Origin: Mesorhabditis belari
Lineage: Eukaryota > Nematoda > Chromadorea > Rhabditida > Rhabditidae
NCBI GenBank assembly: GCA_958450365.1
Contig: CAUEEP010000742.1
Coordinates: 4,693,001-4,757,000 of the forward strand
DNA length: 64,000 bases
Direction of reading: 5' to 3'
A program made the position numbers and the translations under genes. The notes under the pieces were generated by a model. The model was given only the letters and a program-made list of their open reading frames with translations. It had not been told where the DNA came from and made no database searches. Positions 52,025 to 62,235 of this stretch are shown piece by piece (the stretch's first letter is position 1; every line of letters begins with the position of its first letter).

Positions 52025-55000
52025 CTAGCCCTGACCTTGGTCCGGGGCCATCTACAATTGTAATAAAGTAAAGTAAGGAATGACAAAGAAAGAGAAGGAT
52101 AATGTCAAACCTGAGCCAAACGAGCCCGCTCTCGCTCCAAATCCGCGTTTTGCTTGCGAAGACCTAAAACAATAAGTTTTCAAGCAATTTACTCTAATCA
52201 GTTGAATTTTGTACTTCTTTGACCAATTTTTTCATCACTTACCTTGTACCCGATTTGTCCACCGATTCACCAATGGTCCTTCACCCGTTTCAGCCATCTC
52301 CTCGTCGACCATCAACCCTTGGATTTGTGAGCCGAAATTGTTAATGAATTTCTCGACAGTATTTGGGTCGATCCATTCATTTTCCGTTTGTGTCACAGCC
52401 TCTTTCAACTCTTTAGAAGGGGGACTAGGTTTGCCTGAAAGGTTTTGATCAGTAAAAGAGCTTTGCCTCCATTTACTAGAAAAATTGAAGTGTTCAGGCG
52501 GAAGGCTGGGTGTTTTGAAGACTGGTGAATCGAGAGATTTCGGTGGTGGGAGAACGGCTGAAAGAAATATGTTCTAAGTTTTGCTATTTTTATATATATA
52601 TATATATTGTGACATAGCTTGTTTACCTACCAAAAACATCAGATCTCAAAGGCACTGGTGGTGCAATTGTTCCATTTGATGGGATTGACATGTGACGAGC
52701 CGAGGCTGGACCACGAAATGGATCAGCTAGACTGAAACTTACACTTGATCACAAAGCCATCATAGATTTTTCTAATTCACAAGTCAAGATTTGATAAAGT
52801 TTACCCATTAGTTGTCTGCTGTTGTTGAATGGCGAGTTGTTTCAGATCAAGACTCGCACTTCGCATATGACCGCGAGTCGGACGAGGTGGTGGAACTGGC
52901 GGGGGACCCTGTAAGGATTGTTATGTTTACAATAACTTCAAACTTTATTAATATTCTTCTTTTAAACCAACTTGTGGACTCTTCAGTGAAAGTACAGCTT
53001 CTGGAAGTGAATTGATGGGTAAAGGCTTGATCGCTGTCGGTCTTCCATCGACCAACAATGGAGGCACATCTGAGAATTTGGCGAGAGTTGGTTCCTAGGA
53101 TTGCAATTTCCTTCTTTTGTGTCTTGTCAAGTACTTTGTCTTTGTGAATCTGTTCCTCAGATCTTGACGTGACCGGCATTCGTCCATTAACCACTTCTGT
53201 TTTCTCTTCGAATAGATTCTCCACTGGTTTCACCGTCGTGCCAGTCAATTGTGATTCAGCGGATGGACGAGAGCTTTCGGATGAGATCTAATGAATGAAA
53301 ATGTTTGTATTTTAGTCTAAGAACAAATTCAGTTGCAATTCAATCCAACAATTCTTACTTGTGATTGCGTTCGCGGAGCGGTCATTGGCGGTTTGAGCAC
53401 AGGCGGGAGTACGGGTGGAATCGGGAGCTCACCCTGTAATAAAGATTAGATCAATCTCATAAAACTCTAGATAATTAATAGATCTACAATTCTAAAAGGT
53501 TTACAAAATGGTTCGATGTATCCAACCTTGACCCTGAGCACAATGAGGTGCATCGCCGTGCAGAACTCGGCCAGATCTAACCAACCGTCTTCATTCACGT
53601 CAGAAAGGGACCAAATTCTGAAAGAAAGCTATTCATTTAGTATTTAATAGCTTCTAAAATTTATTCATGAAAATTCACCTTGAAAGCTCTTCATCATTCA
53701 GACCGGATTTCCGAAAAAAGTCCACAATTTTCGCGTCGCTTCCATGCAGCGCTCCGCTCAAAGAAGAGGAATTCTAAAGAATAGAAAATTTTTATTATTT
53801 ATCATTTTACAAAGATTCTAATAGTTCTAATAGTTCTAATAGTTCTAATATTCTAATATTAGGCTGGTGCAAAAGAAACTGCCGATTTGACGGTAAATTT
53901 AAAAAAACATAACATCAAAGCGGAACATACCTTAAAAAAAGCCAATTTTTTTTTTACACCAAAGGGATTCATTCTTTGCATAAAAAAATGGAACAAATAT
54001 TGTTAACAAATAGTGAATTGATTGTTGCTTGAGCTGTTAAACTGTTGCTTTTATTAGGGTGGTGCAAAAGAAACTGCCGATGGGTATCAGCTCTCATTTA
54101 TCAGAAACGAGCGATGCTAACGGCATTCTTTTTTTAATGTTTTGTTTGCATATTTGTTTGCTATTTATTTCGACATTTGAATTTTTTGGTTGTTGTTTAT
54201 TTTATTTAAAAATGCTTATATTTTTATTTAGATCATGGTCGAGCAAAAGTTTATGCTACGAGCAGCATTACTGTTTAACTTCAAAATTGGAAAGTCGACT
54301 GCCGAATTGCATCGTTCTCTCCGTGCTGCTTTCGGAGATGGCAGTTTGTCTCTCAGGCAGTGTCAGACTTGGTTTCAACGATTCCGAGAGGGAGACGAGA
54401 CTTTGGAAGATTACGAGCACGACGCGAGGCCAGAAGTCGTGAACGAAGCCAAGCTGAGGGACGTTATTCAGGCCGATCCATGCCAATCTGCTCGAGATCT
54501 TGCGAAAATATTCATTGTGATCATGTCAGCATCGAACGCCATCTTCACGCTATTGGAAAGAAAAATCGTTGTGGAAGATGGGTCCCTCATCAACTCAGTG
54601 ATGCTAACCTTGCATCCCGCATTTCCATCGCTGGCATTCTCCTGAATCGTGCAAAGAATAGCGGATTTCTTGATTCTATCGTGACATCGGATGAGAAATG
54701 GATCGCATACGACAACTTTACGCGAGAACGACAGTGGCTGAGCGCCGGCGAACGTGCTATTCCAACCCCAAGGCCCGAAACCCACGGGAAGAAGATCTTA
54801 TTGACTGTATGGTAGAACAGCAAGGGTTTGGTGTACTTCGAATTACTGGAACGCATCGTTCTCTCTGTGCTGCTTTCGGAGATGGCAGTTTAGTCTCTCA
54901 GGCAGTGTCAGACTTGGTTTCAACGATTCCGAGAGGGAGACGAGACTTTGGAAGATTACGAGCACGGCGCGAGGCCAGAAGTCGTGAACGAAGCCAAGCT

Positions 55001-55390
55001 GAGGGACGTTATTCAGGCCGATCCATGCCAATCTGCTCGAGATCTTGCGAAAATCGCTTTGATGTTATGTTTTTTTTTTAATTTACCGTCAAATCGGCAG
55101 TTTCTTTTGCATCAATAGTTCTAATATTCTAATAGAAAATATTCCTTTATCCTACCTGTGTTTGCTTCATCAAATGCAGAAAACATTTTCTATAATAGCT
55201 CTTCTGCTTCTCAGTCACATCATAGACACTAATATCGTCTGGCTGAATAACTGAATATCTTTGAAATAATTCAATCACAAACCGGATAATGTTTTCCTTT
55301 TCTTGGACTGCAAATGATATTTTGTATCGTTTTCTCGAAATCTTCATTCGCGAAAAGTTCTCGTCTCTTTGAGAAACTATCGCTTTCCAT
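52025..55390 (-). CDS. REPS-like EH-domain protein (429 aa)
   Basis: Thirteen exons (high to low): 55283-55390, 55156-55242, 53679-53773, 53527-53617, 53359-53433, 53135-53287, 52972-53094, about 52805-52908, 52631-52731, 52477-52557, 52243-52434, 52111-52163, 52025-52051. All joins are in phase and total 430 codons. Residues of about 44-128 form an EH domain with an EF-hand-like loop (SLSDVNEDGWLDLAEF). The KQKSYYRKCF lead-in resembles the EH domain of REPS1/2. A Pro-rich linker follows (PPPVPPPRPTRG; LPIPPVLPPVLKPP, SH3-ligand-like), with DPF at the ADPFRG site. A short C-terminal coiled coil closes it (LRKQNADLERERARLAQ). EH proteins bind NPF partners in endocytosis, and REPS proteins link to Ral/RalBP1. 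The ATG follows a TTTTAG acceptor (about 55,417), a likely trans-splice site. It is shorter than vertebrate REPS, with one EH domain. Confidence 0.75.
53859..55115 (+). mobile_element. Broken mariner in intron 2 of the REPS-like gene
   Basis: Ends TTAGGCTGGTGCAAAAGAAA and its inverse lie at TA borders. A second internal start-like TIR (TTAGGGTGGTGCAAAAG) is at 54,055. The transposase begins at 54,235 (MVEQKFMLRAALLFNFKIGK), shifts frame near 54,510, keeps WVPHQLS and TSDEKW, then stops. The C-terminal half with the second and third Asp is replaced by a direct copy of the N-terminal region (54,853-55,055 repeats 54,310-54,512). Inactive. It runs antisense to the host gene. Confidence 0.8.
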
Positions 55391-55394
55391 AAGA

Positions 55395-55755
55395 TGAAAG
55401 GTTGAGCTTTTTGAACTAAAATTCGTCAAAGATTGAACTTCTTAAGTATTTAAAAATGTCATAAGAAAACTCAACTTCTACAATAATTTTATCGTGTTAA
55501 CGATTTCCAAGTGATGCACAAAAGACGAGATTTCGATGCTTGAATGTTCATAGAAATGGCTTGTAGTCGTTAAACGCTTGGCTCATGAAAAGTGAAAGGA
55601 AAGAAAGAGGGAAATGTTTGCTCAGTTAGATCCAAGATAATCAATCGACTCTTCTTTTTCTTTTCAATTCGATTTTTACTAAAAGATTAAAACGATCTCT
55701 GTAACTGAGCTTTTGTGAAGGTTTCGAAAGAATAAAATTGATCTTTAACGAGCAA
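55395..55755. other. 5' flank of the REPS-like gene
   Basis: Contains the orphan TTTTAG acceptor on the minus strand near 55,417. Otherwise unremarkable AT-rich sequence. Confidence 0.35.
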
Positions 55756-55759
55756 AATA

Positions 55760-56097
55760 TTGGGTTGATGGAAAAGTCCTTTCCGATTTTTTGGGAGAGT
55801 ACCTTAAATTTGTCCAATTTTGACGTTTTATAGCTCATCTTAAAGCTGAATTCCAGACGGATCGATTGGTATAAACCGTTTTGAGATATCTCTTTTCTAA
55901 AAGTTTTTGTGAAAACAGCCATTTTTGGCTCTGCCGCCCTTTACTAAAATAGCTGTAAAAACTTTTAGAAAAGAGATATCTCAAAACGGTTTTTACCAAT
56001 CGATCCGTCTTGAATTCAGCTTTAGGATGAGCGTCAAAATTCGTCAAATTTAAGGTACTCTCCCAAAAAATCGGAAAGGACTTTTCCATCAACCCAA
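55760..56097. mobile_element. Palindromic mariner-type MITE
   Basis: A 338-bp element with two near-perfect arms of about 150 bp. Ends are TTGGGTTGATGGAAAAGTCC / GGACTTTTCCATCAACCCAA, with TA duplication. No ORF of its own. A solo arm lies at 13.8 kb. Confidence 0.85.
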
Positions 56098-56099
56098 TA

Positions 56100-56650
56100 T
56101 CTTTTTCATTCATTGTTGTTCATTGTTAGTCCAACGGAAAGGCTTAGCCTCAAATTGCTCATTAGATTAAGCTCTAAATTTTTTATACAAGTATTCCTAC
56201 TTACAATAAAATGCTAAAGTCTTGTAAAATAAAAAATCAATTAGAGATACAGTAGAGATAGAGTTTTGCTAGACAAGTATGTTTGATTCTTTGATTTTCT
56301 TTCTTTGGTCAAGCTTTCTTTAATCATTTAACTATTAGACTTCCAATAAATGATCATTTTTTTGTTATATCCTATTTGCTTTTTTTGTTTACTTGTTGGT
56401 TTTTAACGGCTCACTGAAATCTCTCCTTTTCCATCGCTTTTTATCCTCAACAAACACCTGACCGCTTGACGCAAATCAGCCGTTTTCCCCTTTAACTGAA
56501 ATCTTGATGTTTGTTCTTTTCAATTGCAATTCGATATGTTGCTCTTCTGTTCTCCTATCATCATTGTAATGATCTGTAAAAAAAAAAGTTGTAGATGTAG
56601 ATTGTAGATCCAAAATGAATACAATAATCGAACTAAATCAAAATGATTAA
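56100..56650. other. Gene-free stretch
   Basis: No supported feature. Confidence 0.3.
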
Positions 56651-56660
56651 ATAGCAAAAC

Positions 56661-57068
56661 GGGGGTAGGACAAATGCTACCTTTTTTGCGCACCTGGACA
56701 TTTGCGCACCTTTTTTTTTGCTGGAAAAGGCCTTAGGCAAGGCCGTAGAGCTTCGAAAATATTTCCATGTAAGGGAATCGTATGCGTACAATCAGAATTT
56801 TGACAAATCAGACCTCGCTGACACGTCAAATTTGGGCTAAAAGGCAAAAGCTGCGGAAAAGCGTTAAGTTGCGTAGTTTTTGCCTTTTAGCCCAAATTTG
56901 ACGTGTCAGCGAGGTTTGATTTGTCAAAATTCTGAATGTACGCATACGATTCCCTTCTATGAAAACATTTTTGAAGCTCTACGACCTTTCCTAAGGCCTT
57001 TTCCAGCAAAAAAAAGGTGCGCAAATGTCCAGGTGCGCAAAAAAAAAGATCGCATTTGTCCCACCCCC
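56661..57068. mobile_element. Family C foldback element with 8-bp target duplication
   Basis: A 408-bp near-perfect palindrome homologous to 43,441-43,851, flanked by AGCAAAAC at 56,653-56,660 and 57,069-57,076. The 8-bp duplication points to hAT-type mobilisation. Arms contain two copies of TTTGCGCACCT spaced about 20 bp, possible binding sites. Confidence 0.85.
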
Positions 57069-57079
57069 AGCAAAACAAT

Positions 57080-58285
57080 TAAATAACAAAGTTCATTGCT
57101 GTTCTTGAGACGTATGAGATTTTTAAAACTACTTCAGCGTTATTACAGGCGACCGTATCCCGAAGCACAGACAGACAAAACTTATCTACAGTAATCTATT
57201 ATAATTATACTGTATTCAAAATGCAATTTAAACTCACTTAATCAAGTCATATAATGAGGAATCCCCTAAAATCTTACCCAACACCCTTCAAGACTTGTCA
57301 TTCCTTATAAAATCTTCATTTTTCCCAAAAATATGGTCATTTCTCTTCACGGCTTGGCATTGATCGTTATCACTTCTCCAGAAAACCCCAATCCCCAAAA
57401 AAGGCGTATCAAAGCGGGTAAACAATACGAAAATAATATTACTCATCCCGATTGAAACGGGTTTTTTTTTTCAATAATGGAACGAACGGATTGCATCATA
57501 CTCACCCAATCTGGCCTCCAAATCAAATCTTTTACCTATAGGCAATTTGATGATGCAAAAGTGGGTAAAATTTGCTCACCAGGATCTGGAGCCAAATCGG
57601 TCTTTTGGAACCCTTTGTGACCTGTTTTCGACAAAATTCGAACATTTTCCTAATCAGTAAGATATTCCCTGATGTAAGGAAAAGTATTTTCTTTCCCTTT
57701 TCATAACCTGAACCAATGATAGCAATATAAAGGCACTATTTATCAAATTGCTACATCAGAATTGAACAACGTTGTGCAACCATTCCTTCCCCTTTCCCAT
57801 TCTTGTTGTTAGGCTCCCTTTTTCCCTTCTCCCTTCTCACATTCCATTCTTCCTTGGTAACAAGTATTTAAAAGATCTTTTCTCTTACTGTTTTGGCTTT
57901 TAAACGTTTTTAATCCTTATAAAAATTAAAGTTTTTAACTTTTACTTTACTTTTGGCAAGTTGAAGCTCTAGCTCTTTGCTCCTTACTTGCCAAGCTATA
58001 CTTGTCGAGGCATTGTTTTAGAATGACTTCAGCAATCCTGTTTCTAGCAATTCTTTTTCTTTTCAGTACAAGATTTTAGATTTTAATTCAATTTAAAACC
58101 AAATAAGATTCGTCCAAGCAAAGTTGTTCTTAGAACAGAAGCGAGGCACTGCTCTAATTTTTAAAAACATAACACTTCGTAATGACGTAACTCGAATGAT
58201 GGATTTCCTACATCCATCTTTCAAATGTGATCCATAGAATAACTTATAACTTTCCCTTGCGTTTCAACGTTTCAAACAAGATCAA
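57080..58285. other. Gene-free stretch before the tRNA
   Basis: No exon or element recognised. On the minus strand the T-run AAAATGA/TCATTTTG near 58,282-58,290 follows the tRNA and can terminate Pol III. Confidence 0.35.
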
Positions 58286-58293
58286 AATGAGAT

Positions 58294-58365
58294 TAGCAGC
58301 GGATGGTTTCGATCCATCGACCTCTGGGTTATGGGCCCAGCACGCTTCCACTGCGCCACGCTGCT
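58294..58365 (-). tRNA. Initiator tRNA-Met (CAT)
   Basis: A 72-nt cloverleaf on the minus strand, without CCA. Acceptor AGCAGCG pairs with CGCTGCT and the discriminator is A. The anticodon arm CTGGG CCCATAA CCCAG carries the three G-C pairs typical of initiators. The D arm contains GCGCAGTGGAAGCG. The T loop is ATCGAAA, lacking the TTC of elongators, another eukaryotic initiator hallmark. Followed by TTTT on the minus strand. Confidence 0.97.
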
Positions 58366-58369
58366 CCTG

Positions 58370-59230
58370 TCCGTTGTGCTGGGAAAAGGATCTTAAGTGA
58401 TTGAAAGAAATAAAGAGATGATGATTAATTAAATTAAATTAAATTAAATTAAATTCATGTCAAAAAGTGTCTCTTCTCCCAAATCGATACAAATTCATTC
58501 AAAACATCTTGCTTATTCAATCTGCTTTTGAATCACGATGTTTCGATTTTCGTTCAAAATTCCCATCTTTCCGAATCAATACAAAATCACCGCCAACTCT
58601 TTCATCCTTTCACCTATTCACGCAAAAAGTTTACCAACAACTCGGCTGGTTTATTTGCTGACAGAAAAACGGAGCAAAGAAGAAGAAAAAAAAGATTTCA
58701 AGTGTTCACAGAAATTTTTTTCTCCGCGTTTAGCCGAAATTCGAAACGGTTTTGCTGCAATTTGAGGATCGAGAAATGGATTTTTTTTCGCCGGTCGGTC
58801 AGCCGATTGCCAGCTTCGTTAGCTCTCTTTTGCTGTGTGCCGCAGAGATTTCCCCGCGTTTTCCGGGGCAATCTATTTCCCTCTTTCCCCTTTTCAGCTC
58901 TTTTCCATTTCCCCTGTCACTCACACTTTTCCCTTTCCACTCCCAGTCAATGCCATCCTCCAACTCAGCCATTTTTCCTTGTTTTTCGAAGAATATTGTT
59001 ATTGACCTAATTGTTTTCAAACCAGTCTATTGTGACACCACTTTGGCCTTGTTTTGATTGCCTAAACTTTTCAAAAGTGTATTTGCTTCTGAGTTTTTGA
59101 GTTAATCCAATCGTTGACACCACTTTGACCTTGTTTTGCTTACTCAAATTTTCAGAACTTTATTTGCTTTTTCTTTTTTCATTTTTTCATTTGCTTTTAT
59201 TTTCTTCTAAAGCTTCAAGCTCTAATTTAT
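58370..59230. promoter_or_regulatory. Upstream region of the GTPBP gene
   Basis: Includes an (AATTA)n run at 58,428-58,456 and a pyrimidine-rich, relatively GC-rich block at 58,790-58,960 that looks like a proximal promoter. Overlapping 64-160 codon frames here have no family support. A minus-strand MAELEDGIDWEWKGK frame at 58,799-58,972 is noted but unsupported. Confidence 0.35.
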
Positions 59231-59240
59231 CGATTTTCAG
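59231..59240 (+). promoter_or_regulatory. Probable trans-splice acceptor of the GTPBP gene
   Basis: CGATTTTCAG lies 80 bp before the ATG with no matching upstream exon. Confidence 0.5.
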
Positions 59241-59320
59241 ACTTAAATGCTGATACGAATATATCGATTATTTCGGATATTATAACGACAATCAATCGCT
59301 TAACAAAAAAACACGCAACA

Positions 59321-62235
59321 ATGGATTTCATGATATCGGAGTTTTGTCAGGAGAATGTCACGCAAGTGCTTCACACATCTAGGTACGACTTTTGACGTAA
59401 ACGTTAACAAAAGCCGATATTTCAGGAATCGTGAACACTCGGGTCTTATGGCGGAGGATGACGGGCAAATACTAGAACGATTGCCACCAGAGATGGAGCT
59501 GGGAAATGTCGAGTACAAAGCAAAACTCGTGAATCCCTCGAGCTCCCGCCTACAACATCTGATCACGCAAATGAAATGGAGACTGCGCGAGGGACAAGGA
59601 GAAGCTATTTATGAGGTACAGTGATCTCAACAGTAAAATATTTCCCATTTTCCCAGGTCGGCGTCGAGGATAACGGAGCCGTTTCTGGGCTCACCGACGA
59701 GGAGATGGCCGCCTCTTTGCACACGCTGAAATCGATGGCAAATGCAATTGATGCGAGTGTTGTTGTGGTTGGTTTTAAAGAAAACATTGTAAACTAGTTC
59801 CTGAACTGAATAAAGAACAAACTTTTGACTTTAGGTCACCGAGAGAGATGTCACTCCACGCGGTTCGTCCATCCGTCGCAGCGCCGTTGAGGTGTTAGTT
59901 CGCAGGGTGCCTGAGAATCAACAATTCATTGAGTTGAGGTAAAGATTTCATTGTCGAAGATAAACTATAAGATTTTTCGGATATCAGCATACTATTTACT
60001 TACTTAGATTGGCAATACTTGGCGGCTGCGATGTCGGCAAGTCAACAATGTGTGGCGTGCTCACTCAAGGAGGATTCGACGATGGACATGGAAGCAAGAG
60101 GCAAAATTTGTTTAGGTAATGAAAAGCTTAACGGTTTAAAAACTTCAAATATTCTTACTTCTTTCAGATATCTCCATGAGCTCAACTCGGGAAAAACGAG
60201 CTCAATTTGCCTTGATGTGATCGGTTTCGATGCTCGTGGAAAGGTAATGGACTAAAATTTCTGATCCAGTTTAGTAATTGCTAAATTCAGCTTGTCAACT
60301 ATGCGCGCAATTCGTTGGAAGAGGTTGTAGAGAAATCGACAAAACTCGTCACTCTGATCGATTTGGCTGGAGACATCAAATATCTTGGGACAACGATTCA
60401 AGGACTTTCCGGCTACAATCCACACTACAGTTGCTTGTGAGTATTTGCATTAAACTAAAGCTTTGTAAAAGTTTCCTACAGAAAATTAGCCAATCGCTAA
60501 TACATCAGAACCTTATCCTGGCTGAGCTTGTAAATATCTCCAATTTTAGATTGATCTCCGCCGAGACGGGACCCACCGCCGCGACGCGTGAACATCTTGG
60601 ATTGGCTAGAGCGCTATCGATTCCCGTTTTTGTCATTCTCACAAAAAAGGATTGCGTTGACAAGCAACAATTGGACACGTGAGTTTGAAATCACAAAACC
60701 AGCAAACTTTTTTATCTAGTGTCTACCAACAAATCCTCAAGTTGATGGGTCGAGCCGGGATTCACGAGGGATTGAAGAGGGTCAAGACGAAAAGGGATGC
60801 AGTTAGGTAAGGGTTTTATGTGCAAAAAACTTTTCTAAACCTTTAATAATAAAATTTATGCTGAACTAATTCATAAACTACATTATTCATTCAAGTTCTT
60901 CTTGTGTTTGCTCAGCTTTATGCTAAATATTTCAGAGCATGCACCGAAATGACAGTCAAAAGAATTGTGCCAGTGCTCAGTATCTCGTGTGTTACCGGGG
61001 AAGGGCATAAAGTAAGTTTTAAAGTAATATAATATTAAATGTTATTTTTCTAGGTCCTGCGCACCTTCTTGAATTGTCTCCCGGCGAACATTGTGAATGA
61101 TGCAAAGATGAACGAGCTGGCGAACCGAGAGGCTCTTTTCACCATTGAGGAAGTCTACCAAGTGGCACATGTAAGTTGAATTTCTGGAGTACTTCTAGAC
61201 TAGAATTTCTATAGATTATTTCATTCCACAATTATCAAGCAAATATCTTTTAGGTGGGAACGGTTGCGTGTGGAATGCTTTCAGAGGGACGAGTGACTGA
61301 GGGAGATAAAGTAGTGATTGGGCCAACGAAGAACGGAAAGTGAGTGTTTTCCTTGAATGTACTATTTACGGTTCAAAGTGGTTGCATTCAAAACTTAATT
61401 ACCAATTCTAGTTTCCATCTTGCCGAGATCACTTCGATCCGACGATCCCGTCAGCCTGTGCGCACAATTTTGCCTGGTCAAGCCGCTTCGATTGCTGTTC
61501 GATTTGGTGGAATGGAGATCCCGCTTCGAAGGGTACGTTCATACTTTAAATATTGTAAAAATATGTTAATTATGCTTTTAAAACTATTTGTTTACCTTCA
61601 GGGCATGATCCTGCAATCTCCGCTCAACTGTGCCAAGGCGTGTCTCCGTTTCTCGGCCAACATCCTTCTTCTCTATCACACTACATCGGAGATTTGCATC
61701 GGATTCCAGGCAACTGGTTAGTTCAATCACTAGTTAATCATTTTATCTTCATTGTTTCAGTCTACATTGGATCGGTGTGTCAGACGGTGAAACTGTTGGA
61801 TGTGGAAAACACGTCGCTTGTGCCCGGACAATGGACCATTGCTCGTTTCGAGTTCCTCAACAATTCTGAGGTAAATTGAACTAAAAACGATTAGTTGCGA
61901 CAATAGGAAAACTTAAACTGTCTTAAACTAGCTAGACACTTGTAGAATATCGATATGATCATAGGTTAACAGGTCCATTTAACAGGATCTGGCCTAACTG
62001 TAAGGAATGGTTGAATCACTGGGTCAGCTTTGGCTAGATCTAATCTACTTCAAGCTATATCTAATCTATATACTGGTCAGGACAGATCAGAGCTAGGGCT
62101 GATCTGCAACCTAACCAGTTCTATCCAAATAAGAAATGAATGTATCTTTAGGCTCTCCGCGTCGGCACTCCGTTGATCCTCCGTCAAGGGCGAACCAAAG
62201 GAATGGGTGAAATCACCGAAGTGCATTACATCTAA
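59321..62235 (+). CDS. GTPBP1/GTPBP2-type translational GTPase (573 aa)
   Basis: Sixteen exons: 59321-59382, 59426-59615, 59657-59767, 59835-59938, 60008-60115, 60168-60243, 60291-60436, 60550-60678, 60720-60806, 60936-61011, 61054-61170, 61254-61339, 61412-61532, 61602-61716, 61761-61870, 62152-62235. They sum to 1,722 nt and read through. The GTPase domain has G1 GGCDVGKST (161-169), a switch I GKTSS, G3 DLAGD (241-245) and G4 TKKD (297-300). EF-Tu-like domains II/III follow (VGTVACGMLSEGRVTEGDKV ... RTKGMG). By eye it is nearer GTPBP2 (TREHLGLA, VGPT, ILRQGRTKGMG). GTPBP2 is tied to Pelota-dependent rescue of stalled ribosomes. Residue 245 is Asp where the family and EF-Tu have the catalytic His of DxxGH. 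The exon 3 donor is the least certain join. Confidence 0.92.

Noticed and set aside
58528..59010. 160-codon ORF upstream of the GTPase
   Set aside because: Phe/Ser/Pro-rich low-complexity translation of a pyrimidine-rich promoter-like block. No splice signals or family.
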